Below, one piece after another: positions 56,738-64,000 of a stretch of 64,000 bases of DNA. The DNA lies in the NCBI GenBank assembly GCA_963818205.1, contig CAWFRG010000003.1:1-64000 (forward strand), written 5' to 3'. A program made the translations under genes and the position numbers. Each line of letters starts with the position of its first letter. Within the stretch, counting starts at the first letter, position 1. The notes under the pieces are model-generated. The model did no database searches. It saw nothing but the letters and a program-made list of their open reading frames with translations, and had not been told where the DNA came from. The stretch is from CAVVYV01 sp963818205. Its GTDB lineage: Bacteria > Actinomycetota > Thermoleophilia > Solirubrobacterales > 70-9.

Positions 56738-57094
56738 ATGCGGAGGACCTTGCAGCTGGCCGCGATCGGAACCGCCGCCGGGGCCTTCAGCGGGCTCTTC
56801 GGCGTCGGCGGCGGGACGATCATCGTCCCCCTCCTGGTCTTCTGGCTCGCCTTCGGTGAGCGCGAGGCGACCGGGACCAGCATGGCGGCGATCATCCTGA
56901 TCGCCGCCTACGCGGTGATCCTCCAGGCGACCTACGGCAACGTGGAGCCCGCCGACGCCGCCCTGGTCGGGGTTCCGGCGATCGGCGGGGCGGTCGCCGG
57001 CACCGCCCTCCAGCAGCGCCTGCCCGAGCGCGCGATCTCGCTGCTGTTTGCGGTCCTCCTGGTGGTGATCGCGGTGGAGCTGATCGTTCCGTGA
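56738..57094 (+). CDS. Half-size TSUP (TauE/SafE) protein, first half
   Basis: 118 residues from ATG 56738, intact. It has the glycine motif AGAFSGLFGVGGGTIIVPLL and four hydrophobic helices (LLVFWLAFG, MAAIILIAAYAVILQATYG, ALVGVPAIGGAVAGTAL, SLLFAVLLVVIAVELIV). This is exactly one half of the usual eight-helix TSUP protein. The stop overlaps the next GTG (GTGA), so the second half is made right after it and the pair probably assembles. Confidence 0.8.
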   Translation: MRRTLQLAAIGTAAGAFSGLFGVGGGTIIVPLLVFWLAFGEREATGTSMAAIILIAAYAVILQATYGNVEPADAALVGVPAIGGAVAGTALQQRLPERAISLLFAVLLVVIAVELIVP

Positions 57095-57489
57095 ACGACG
57101 TCCTCACGGTTCTCCTCGGCTTCGCCGGGGGCATGGTCGGCGGCCTGCTCGGGGTCGGCGGGGGGATTCTCTTCGTCCCGGCCCTGGCGATCTTCCAGGA
57201 CCAATCCCAGGTGCAGGCCGAGGCGACCTCGCTGCTGGCGATCATCCCGGTGGCGGCGGTCGCGGCCTGGCGACAGTACGGCTACGGCAACATCCGGCTC
57301 CGCGATGGCCTCCTGGTCGGGGCGCTCTCGCTGCTAGGGGTGGCGATCGGGGTGGTGGTCGCGAACGCGGTCAGCCAGCGCGCCCTCGAGCTTGCGTTCG
57401 CCGGCCTGGCGCTGGCGATCGCGGCCCGGCTGGCCGTCCGCGCCCTGCGGCCCAGCCCCGCCGGCCGAGGTCCCGAGACCCTGCCCTAG
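57091..57489 (+). CDS. Half-size TSUP (TauE/SafE) protein, second half
   Basis: 132 residues from GTG 57091, intact. It repeats the pattern with FAGGMVGGLLGVGGGILFVPAL, then LAIIPVAAVAAWRQYG, DGLLVGALSLLGVAIGVVVA and ELAFAGLALAIAARLAV. Each half carries its own LLGVGGG-type motif. Intact frames and the 4-base overlap argue that the split is real rather than a base error. Substrate unknown. Confidence 0.8.
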   Translation: MNDVLTVLLGFAGGMVGGLLGVGGGILFVPALAIFQDQSQVQAEATSLLAIIPVAAVAAWRQYGYGNIRLRDGLLVGALSLLGVAIGVVVANAVSQRALELAFAGLALAIAARLAVRALRPSPAGRGPETLP

Positions 57490-58397
57490 AGCCCGTGCTC
57501 GAGCGCGCCCTTGACCCCGGCGTCGAGGGCGTTGAGCCGGTAGAGGGCCAGCGCCTCGGGGGAGCCGAAGCCGCGCCCGCGGCCGGCGCCCGAGTCGGCG
57601 CCGTGATGGGAGAGGAGGCAGTGGAGGAGCGCGGCGCGGCGCTCCGTCGAGAGCCCGCCGGAGGCGGCGCCGACGATCTCGGCGCCGATCGCCAGGTGAC
57701 CGAGCAGCCGCCCCTCCTCGCTGATCCCGAACTCGGCGCCGTAGGTGAACTCGCGCACCTTGCCGACGTCGTGAAGAAGGGCCGCCGCCATCAGCAGGTC
57801 CGAGTCGAGCCGAGGGTGGAGCTGGCAGACCTCGCCGACCAGGGTCCCCACCGCGACCGTGTGCTCGATCAGCCCGCCGAGATAGGCGTGGTGGCCGGCG
57901 CGGGTGCAGGGTGCGCGCCGGAACTCCTCCGCGACCGGGTCCCGAAGCAGGACCCGCTCGACCACCTGCCGCAGGTCGGGATCGTGGACCTCGCGGACCA
58001 GGTGCTCGAGAAAGCCGTTCAGCTCCTCCGGGTCGCGATAGGCGCTCGGGAGGAAGTCGGCGGGATCGAAGGCGCCCGCCTCGAGGGCGTGGATCTCGTC
58101 GATCTCGGCGACCAGATCGCCGCGGAATCGCTCGACCTTGCCCGAGACCCGTATCGGGTCGCCGCGCTCGAATCGGGCGGCGAGCCGGTCGACCTCCCGG
58201 AACGCCCGCGCCGGAATCGAGCCGCTGCGGTCGCGCAGCTCCAATGACAGATACGGCGATCCGTTCCGCGCCGTCAGCCGGTCCTTCCGAAGGCAGGCGT
58301 AGTCGCCCCGGAAGCGCTGGCCGGGCCGGAGCTCGGCGATCGAGGGGCCGGCGAGGGTGGGGGCGTCGGCGGCTTGGGCCTCGGCCTGGGCGGGCAC
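57486..58397 (-). CDS. YhaM-like 3'-5' exoribonuclease (OB-fold plus HD domain)
   Basis: 303 residues, intact. The N-terminal OB fold is GDYACLRKDRLTARNGSPYL, LELRDRSGSIPARAF and IRVSGKVERFRGDLV. The HD domain is HHAYLGGLIEHTVAV and AAALLHDVGKVREF, then LGHLAIGAEIVG and LHCLLSHHG. The family degrades short RNA and DNA from the 3' end. The first 17 residues are Ala-rich. Convergent with the half-TSUP gene, overlapping at the stops. Confidence 0.88.
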   Translation of the reverse strand: MPAQAEAQAADAPTLAGPSIAELRPGQRFRGDYACLRKDRLTARNGSPYLSLELRDRSGSIPARAFREVDRLAARFERGDPIRVSGKVERFRGDLVAEIDEIHALEAGAFDPADFLPSAYRDPEELNGFLEHLVREVHDPDLRQVVERVLLRDPVAEEFRRAPCTRAGHHAYLGGLIEHTVAVGTLVGEVCQLHPRLDSDLLMAAALLHDVGKVREFTYGAEFGISEEGRLLGHLAIGAEIVGAASGGLSTERRAALLHCLLSHHGADSGAGRGRGFGSPEALALYRLNALDAGVKGALEHGL

Positions 58398-58445
58398 GGA
58401 CCGATCTTTGCGTCCCCTGCGGACGCCACAGACCTCCGCCCGTTT

Positions 58446-58469
58446 ACCCGGCGCGGCCGGAAGCCGGGT
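58446..58469. promoter_or_regulatory. Perfect 7-base hairpin in the YhaM/PAC2 divergent gap
   Basis: ACCCGGC (58446-58452) pairs with GCCGGGT (58463-58469) around a 10-base loop, 17 bases before the PAC2 ATG. It could be an operator or leader stem. No T-run follows. Confidence 0.3.
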
Positions 58470-58486
58470 CGCGCTAGTCTCGAAAC

Positions 58487-59359
58487 ATGGACGCGCTCGT
58501 CTGGGAGGCCGAGCCTCCGCGGCTCCGCTCCCCGATCTTGGTCTGTGCCTTCGCGGGCTGGAACGACGCTGCGGGGGCTGCGACCACTGCCCTGACCACA
58601 GCGGCGGAATCGCTCGACGCTGAGCTGATCGCCCAGGTCGATCCCGAGGAGTTCTTCGACTTCCAGGCGAACCGGCCGACGATCAGCCTGACCGAGGGAC
58701 AGACCCGGGAGATCGAGTGGCCGGGCAACGTGCTGCTCGCGGCGAGGGTCGACGGCACCGACCACGACCTGGTCCTTCTGGCCGGAACCGAGCCGAACCT
58801 GCGCTGGCGCACCTTCTCCGAGGGCCTCGCGGAGGTGGCCGACGGGCTCGGGGTGGAGATGGTGGTCACCCTGGGGGCGCTGATCGCCGACGTCGCCCAC
58901 AGCCTCCCGGTTCCGATCACCGGCCTCGCCTCCGACCAGGAGCTGGTAGAGCGACTCGACCTCGCCCGCTCCAACTACGAGGGGCCCACCGGCGTCGTCG
59001 GCGTCCTCCACGACGCCTGCCAGCGCCGCGGGATGCCCTCGGCGAGCCTCTGGGCGGCGGTTCCCCACTACGTCGCCGCGGTTCCCAACCCGAAGGCGGC
59101 CCTCGCCCTGCTCCGCCGCCTCGAGGGCCTGGTCGGGGTCGCGGTCGAGGCCTCCGAGCTCGAGGAGGAGACCGCCTCCTACGAGGACCAGGTCACCCGG
59201 GCGGTCGCCGCCAACCCAGAGATCGAGGAATTGGTCCAGCGACTCGAGCAGGAGCAGGCGGACCGGCTCGAGCTCCGCCCCGACCTTCCCTCCGGCGAGA
59301 CCCTCGCCCGCCAGTTCGAGCAGTTCCTGCGCCAGCGCGGCGGCCCGCCCGGCGATTAG
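58487..59359 (+). CDS. PAC2-family protein (proteasome assembly chaperone type)
   Basis: 290 residues, intact. Typical start RSPILVCAFAGWNDAAGAATTAL, then VDPEEFFDFQANRP, LLAGTEPNLRW, and VTLGALIADVAHSLPVPITG, with PHYVAAVPNPKAALALLR later. The end is a long charged helix (EIEELVQRLEQEQADRLE). Actinobacterial members are linked to proteasome biology, though direct function is not proven. ATG 58487. Divergent from the YhaM gene. Confidence 0.87.
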   Translation: MDALVWEAEPPRLRSPILVCAFAGWNDAAGAATTALTTAAESLDAELIAQVDPEEFFDFQANRPTISLTEGQTREIEWPGNVLLAARVDGTDHDLVLLAGTEPNLRWRTFSEGLAEVADGLGVEMVVTLGALIADVAHSLPVPITGLASDQELVERLDLARSNYEGPTGVVGVLHDACQRRGMPSASLWAAVPHYVAAVPNPKAALALLRRLEGLVGVAVEASELEEETASYEDQVTRAVAANPEIEELVQRLEQEQADRLELRPDLPSGETLARQFEQFLRQRGGPPGD

Positions 59360-59401
59360 GCGAGAGCTCAGCTACCCGGTCTCCGGCGTCACCGCGCCGG
59401 T

Positions 59402-62400
59402 CTAAGCCTCAGACGCCGGGCAGATCAGCCGGAAGTCGCACCAGGAGCAGATCTCGGGGGAGGGGCGGGGCTCGAAGTCCTGGTCGAGGATTCCCTCGCC
59501 GACCTCGAGCACGACCCCCTCGACCCGCTCGAGGTCGTCGGGCGAGCTGCCCACCGCCACCTTCTCGTCGGCGAGCACGTACCAGTAGCTGCCGGCGGCG
59601 CCGTCGAGCCGCCACGCCTCGCGCGCGGCGAGCCGGTAGATCGCGAGCTGCACGTCGCCCTCCAGCTCGCGCTCGGGCTTCGGGTCGCCGGTCTTGTAGT
59701 CGATCAGCTCGTAGCCGCCCCCGGGAAGCTGGTCCACCCGGTCGACCCGCCCCCGCAGGTGGTGGGGCCCGATCCGGAAGTCGAACTTGCGCTCGACCCA
59801 GCGGGGGCTGGCGCCGCTGCTGGAGATCCGCGCGTGGTACCGGCGCAGGGCCTCGATCCCGCGCTCGCGGAACTGGAGCTCGTCGTCGGACTCGCCGAAG
59901 CCCGAGCGGCGCCAGGCGGCGGCGAAAAGGGCCATCAGCCGCTCCAGGCTGCCGGCGTCGGGCTTCCCCCGCCGCCTGCTGGCCATGGAAGCGCTCGAGC
60001 ACCTGGTGGATGACGATCCCGAAGCGCTGGTTGATCGTCGTCTCCTGGGGGATGCCGAAGACGCGCGCGAACTTGTACTTCAGCGGGCAGGTCCGATAGA
60101 GCTCGATGTCGGTCGCCGAGAGCGCCAGACCCTCGCCGCGCCGCGGCAGGAAGGCCTCCAGCGAGGGCTCGTCCTGGGCGGCGATCAGCTCCCGTCGGCG
60201 CTTCCGCGCCCCCTCCTCGTCGAGCAGGTAGGAGTCGAGCCCGGAATCCGCGAGCGCCTGGCGCTGCTCCGCGGAGATCGCCTGCTCGAGCAGGTCGTTG
60301 ACGTGGCCGAGCGCCTCGCCGACCGGCTCCGAGCCGGGCCGCTGGATCAGCCCGGCGAGCTTCACCAGCTCGAGGAACCGGGCGACCGCGCGGTTGACGT
60401 CGATGTAGGTGTCGAGCCGCGGCTCCGAGAGCTTGCCGCCGGCGCGCCAGGCCTCCTCCAGGACCTCGTCCTGAATCATCCGGTAGGTCGCCTGCAGGCC
60501 CTCGGCCGGTCCGAAGAGCTCCTCGGCGTGGCCCTTCTCGGACGCGTCGAGCACCGCTCGCGCCTCCTCGTAGAAGGGGGAGGGTCGGGCGGTTCCCTCC
60601 TCGGTGGCCAGCGGCCGCGAGAGCACCAGATCCTCACTCGCGCGGGTCATCGCGAGGTAGAGAAGCCGCCGGCGTTCCGCCTCGAACGGGGGCGCCGCGC
60701 CCGCGAGCTCCGGGGGCACCGCGGGCGATCCCGCCGGCTCGGGCCCGGGCATCGCCCCGGCCTGCATCCCGACGACGTAGAGGCGGGCGAACTCGAGCCC
60801 CTTCAGCGACTCCAGCGGCATCACCCGGACGGCGTCGGCCATCGGCGCGCTCGGCTCGTCCGCCGGGGAGACCCCGGCCTCCGAGACGGCGACCAGGTAG
60901 CGGACGAAGTCGCGGTTCGAGCCGCCGGGCTCGCGCCGGGTCCAATCCGCCGCCAGCTTGCCGAGGCGGGAGAGGCTGCGAAGCCGCTCGGCGGTCTCGG
61001 GATGGGCGGCGAAGAGGCGGTGGCGCCGGAAGCCGATCCGCTCGATCAGGCGCCGGACGAAGACGTCGGCGCGCATCTCGCCCATCGCCTTCGCCGCGGC
61101 TCCCCAGAGGCCGAGGAAGGTGCGGATCCGGTCGCGTGCCTCGGGCGGGATCTGGGGACTCTCCAGCGAGGCCTCGAGCGCCGAGACCATGTCGAGCTTG
61201 CGGCGGCGGGCGATCGTCGTGCAGCGGGCGAGATCGACCGAGCGAAGCTCGACCGGGGGGCGGGTCAGCGCCCGCACCGCGGCGGCGGCGTCGGTGGGGT
61301 CAGCGAGCAAGCGCAGCCAGGCGATCACGTCCCGCACCTCGGGACGTCTGAAGAAGGAGTCCGGCCCGGCGATCCGGTGGGGGATGCGCCGCTCCTCGAG
61401 GGCGGCGGCGATCGCCCGTTGGCGGCCGCCCCCGCGCGGGACGGCGATGCAGAGGTCCGCCATCTTCAGCTCGCCCTCGGCGAGCGTCGACTCGATCTCG
61501 CGGGCGACAGCCTGAGCCTCGGCCCGCTCGTTGTCGCTGCGCCAGAAGCGGACCCTGGTCGGTGGCCCGGCGGCGCGGCGGGGGGCCTCGGCGCCGCCGC
61601 CTGCGGACGACACCACGGCGTGGGCGGCGTCGAGGAGGTCGCCGCCGTAGCGCCAGGCCGGCTCCAACACAATCTCCTCGGGGCTGCCCAGGGTCTCTCG
61701 CACCCACCCGGCGCCGCCCGCGCAGGGCGCCCGCCCCTGCTCGTCGTCGCAGGAGAGCACCGCGCTGCGGGCGCCGCGCGCCAGCAGCTCGATCAGCGTC
61801 CGCTCCGCCGGGCAGGCGTCCTCGAGCTCGTCGACGATCAGGTGGGGAAAGCGCTCCGCGACGGCGGCCGCGAGCGCCGGACGCTCCTCGAGCAGCCGGC
61901 TGAGCTCGAGCACCGCCTCGCCGCCGTCGACCGCCCCCGCGGCGCGCATCATCGAGTCGTGCAGCTCGTAGATCTGAGCGAACTCCCGCTCGCGCGCCGC
62001 CGCGTCAAGGTCGGCCTCTCCCGCCTGACCGGCGCCGAGGCGCGCGGCCCACTCCCCGAACCGCTCCGCGGTCACCCCGGCGGCCTTCAGGGCGTCGATC
62101 CGATCGACGATCCTTGCCAGGAGCCCGGCGGCGTTGCCGCGGATCTCGTGGCGGCGCAGGGGCAACTCGTCGAGCCGCTCGAGCAGCAGGGCAAGGCGCT
62201 CGGCGGCCGTCAGCGACTCGATGAAGGGATCGAGCCCGGCCTCTGTGGCGTGCTCGCTCAGCAGCCGCGCGGCGATCAGCGTGTACGGATTGACCACCAG
62301 CTCCTCGAATGCGCCCTCCATCGCCTCCTCGGCCCGGGTGCGGATCCGGGTGGCGGTGGCCTGCGAGCTGGTCAGCACCAGGGCGCCCTCGCCGGCTCCC

Positions 62401-62549
62401 GCCAGCGCCGCGACCCGGTGGCTGATCGCCTCCGTACGTCCGGAGCCCGGCAGCCCGAGGACGAGCAGGGGCCCCTCGGCGTGGCCGACGACGCGCTGCT
62501 GTGCATCGGTGAGCGCAGGGGACTTTGACTCTGGGCGCTCCTCCACCAA
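59402..62549 (-). CDS. UvrD/AddB-like helicase-nuclease with Arg in Walker A (frame break near 59985)
   Basis: About 1,048 residues. N-terminal UvrD-like core: TDAQQRVVGHAEGPLLVLG, Walker A GLPGSGRTEAI (Arg38 where Lys is normal), LIVDELEDACPAE for motif II, SCDDEQGR for motif III, VMPLESLKGLEFARLYVVG for motif V and RRRLLYLAMTRASEDLVLS for motif VI. C-terminal RecB-type nuclease: GRVDRVDQLPGG then YELIDYKTG with the D-x-K pair. Four cysteines (TCPLKYKFA, and CSWCDFRLICP at the end) suit an iron-sulfur cluster as in AddB. One break near 59985. Probably a recombination or defence nuclease. Confidence 0.82.
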
Positions 62550-62613
62550 GTCCAGGCTAGATCATCGGCCCAACGCTTCCGAACCGCTTGCCGCTCTCAC
62601 CGGCGCATTCATT

Positions 62614-62689
62614 AAACGGGTCGCTCCTCCGACATTGAACGGGTCGCTCCTGAGTGGAGCGCCCTCGCATCTGCGGAGCGCCCTCGCAT
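62614..62689 (+). repeat. Dispersed palindromic repeat, double form (clearest copy)
   Basis: AAACGGGTCGCTCCTCC (62614-62630), GAACGGGTCGCTCCT (62637-62651), GGAGCGCCCTCGCAT (62656-62670) and GGAGCGCCCTCGCAT (62675-62689): two left then two right half-sites. The two right half-sites are identical. It lies between the divergent helicase-nuclease and IMPase genes. Confidence 0.88.
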
Positions 62690-62712
62690 CGGGCCCCTCT
62701 AGCATCAGGTCG

Positions 62713-63600
62713 GTGACCGAGCCAGGCACGCCCCGGGACGCGGTCGAGGCCCAGGGCATCGCCCCCTCCGGCCCCGCCGCCCCCACCGACGAGGAGTGGA
62801 TCGACGCGTTTCGTGCCGCCGTCGCGGTCCAGCGCCAGATCTTCTCCGACCACCACGGAATCGCCGCCCGCACCGAGTATGAGGGGATCGGCGAGGGAGG
62901 CGACCGCACTCTGGTGATCGACCGCCTTTGCGAGGACGCGATCTTCGCCGAGCTCGAGCGCATCCACAAGCGGGGGCACGAGTTCACCGTGATCTCGGAG
63001 GAGCGCGGCACGGTCAGCTTCGGTAGCCCGGGGGCGCCGCTCCGGGTGGTGATCGATCCGATCGACGGCTCCCTCAACGCCCGCCGGACGATTCCCTGCC
63101 ACAGCGTCAGCATCGCGGTCGCCGGCGGCGACTCGATGGCGGACGTCACGCTCGGCTACGTCTACGAGTTTGGTGCCGGCGAGGAGTTCATCGCCACGCT
63201 CGGCGGGGGCGCGACCCTCGACGGCGAGCCGATCAGCACCCCGGGCGGCGACGGGATCGAGGTCGTCGCGATGGAGGCGACCAAGCCGGAGCGGGTTCGG
63301 GCCGCCGCGGAGAGCCTCTCCGGCGCCGCCTACCGGCTGCGCAGTCCCGGAACGATCGCCGTCTCGCTCTGCTACGTCGCCGGCGGGCGCTTCGACGGGA
63401 TGATCACCACCCGCAACTGCCGCTCGGTCGACGCCGCCGCCGCCCAGCTGGTCGCCCGCGAGGCGGGGGCGGCGCTCGAGTTCGCCGGCTTCGAGCTGAG
63501 CGAGGCGCCGCTCGATCTCTCTGCCCGCTACGACGTCGCCGCCGCCCGCACCCCGGCGGACCTCGCCGTCCTCCGCACGGCGCAGGACGCGGTCGACTGA
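62713..63600 (+). CDS. Inositol-monophosphatase-family phosphatase
   Basis: 295 residues from GTG 62713, intact. Metal-binding elements: the Glu pair in FTVISEERG, DPIDGSLNA (motif A), and the late RNCRSVDAAAAQLVAREAGA, where the usual WD is replaced by VD. YVYEFGAGEEFIATLGGGA matches the beta-hairpin of the fold. Members hydrolyse inositol phosphate, fructose-1,6-bisphosphate or PAP; the unusual last motif leaves the substrate open. A Pro/Ala-rich lead of about 25 residues precedes the fold. Its stop overlaps the next ATG (TGATG). Confidence 0.85.
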   Translation: MTEPGTPRDAVEAQGIAPSGPAAPTDEEWIDAFRAAVAVQRQIFSDHHGIAARTEYEGIGEGGDRTLVIDRLCEDAIFAELERIHKRGHEFTVISEERGTVSFGSPGAPLRVVIDPIDGSLNARRTIPCHSVSIAVAGGDSMADVTLGYVYEFGAGEEFIATLGGGATLDGEPISTPGGDGIEVVAMEATKPERVRAAAESLSGAAYRLRSPGTIAVSLCYVAGGRFDGMITTRNCRSVDAAAAQLVAREAGAALEFAGFELSEAPLDLSARYDVAAARTPADLAVLRTAQDAVD

Positions 63601-64000
63601 TGCCCGACCGGATCGTCGATTGGGACCTGGCCGAGAGGGTTGGCCTCGCCCTGGCGGGCCAGGGACCGAAGTGGGAGGGCACGGACGGAGGAGCTGCGGG
63701 TCGAATCCGAGCGCGCGGCGCGGTTGGTGCGCCGCTACACCGGGCTGAAGCCGCGGGGGCGCCTGCCCGAGGCGGAGCTTGTCGGCCGGGCGGAATGGGC
63801 GCGGGTCAACCTCGCCACCTTCCGGGAGATGTCCGCCGGGATCGAGGAGCAGCTCGGCGAACGGCTGAAGGTCTCCGATAACTCGTCGCGAGGGCTGCCC
63901 GCCACCCTGACCAGGGCAGCCGCCGGGGCGGAGGTCGGACTCGCGGTCGGTTACCTCGCCCAGCGGGTGATCGGCCAGTACGACGTCGCCCTGATCGGGC
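63600..64000 (+). CDS. DUF2342 / F420-associated zinc-metalloprotease-like protein, 5' part (frame break near 63685)
   Basis: The start VDWDLAERVGLALAG, then after one slip TEELRVESERAARLVRRYTG, RAEWARVNLATFREMSAGIEEQL and VGLAVGYLAQRVIGQYD, matches the N-terminal helical half of the DUF2342 family annotated as coenzyme F420 biosynthesis-associated. The expected metalloprotease-like HExxH motif would lie beyond base 64000. About 130 of roughly 360-400 residues are visible. Coupled by TGATG to the IMPase gene. Confidence 0.75.

Noticed and set aside
59787..62528. A very long plus-strand open frame opposite the helicase-nuclease
   Set aside because: The minus strand holds clear helicase and nuclease motifs; the plus frame has only low-complexity residues and no start signal.

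Overview
The window is very GC-rich, densely packed DNA (about one gene per 800 bases, many 1-8 nt start/stop overlaps, and no stretch over 300 bases without a gene). Gene content points to an actinobacterium, most likely class Thermoleophilia (Solirubrobacterales or relatives). The signs are F420-type proteins (deazaflavin-dependent nitroreductase, DUF2342-like protein), a PAC2 protein, a SpoIID/LytB-domain secreted protein, trehalose phosphatase, polyprenol-phosphate mannosyltransferase-like GT2, PolX and a GSHH-type IleRS. The taxonomic call is an inference from families, not from an rRNA. No rRNA, CRISPR array, transposase, integrase or prophage gene was recognised; one tRNA (Arg-CCT) is present.

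Layout. 1-7 kb: stress and redox genes (UspA, Ohr, nitroreductase), then a coupled queD-like/methyltransferase/GT4/SDR run. 7-10.4 kb (minus strand): TlpA-like thioredoxin, NfeD, slipin, GNAT, GalT. 10.4-13.1 kb: a long SF2 helicase behind a structured leader. 13-20.8 kb (minus strand): one operon, ccmA-ccmB-ccmC-ccmD-hemA-hemC-cobA/hemD-SAM hydrolase-birA, tying cytochrome c maturation to tetrapyrrole synthesis. 20.8-28.3 kb: murein endopeptidase, a three-repeat secreted protein, aldehyde dehydrogenase, DUF937/CBS/GlsB stress genes, RarA, a TSUP permease. 28.3-34 kb: M20 peptidase, DUF1385, methylmalonyl-CoA epimerase, methyltransferase, and a BtrH-like protein coupled to a membrane protein. 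34-38.6 kb: PAP2, YchF and methylthioadenosine salvage (phosphorylase plus deaminase). 38.6-47 kb: SpoIID, aldehyde dehydrogenase, RTX-type secreted protein, fumarase, lipoprotein, MarR, and an AraC/epimerase pair divergent from a VOC protein. 47-64 kb: IleRS, HAD phosphatase, thioredoxin, GT2, PolX, small stress proteins, OtsB, two half-size TSUP proteins, YhaM-like nuclease, PAC2, a UvrD/AddB-like helicase-nuclease with an atypical Walker A, IMPase and the start of a DUF2342 protein.

Two things matter most to a reader. First, a dispersed palindromic repeat of about 45-80 bp occurs four times (16890-16967, 30546-30589, 51867-51940, 62614-62689). It is built from GGGTCGCTCC and GGAGCGCCCTCG half-sites; one copy lies inside hemC, the others lie between genes. 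I do not recognise it as a named family, and it is the best candidate here for something undescribed.

Second, single-base frame breaks occur in more than half of the genes (densest at 34.5-38.6 kb) while the encoded proteins remain conserved on both sides. This looks like uncorrected indel sequencing error rather than decay. Because of it, gene ends below follow protein conservation across frames, and several apparent gene fusions are artefacts.
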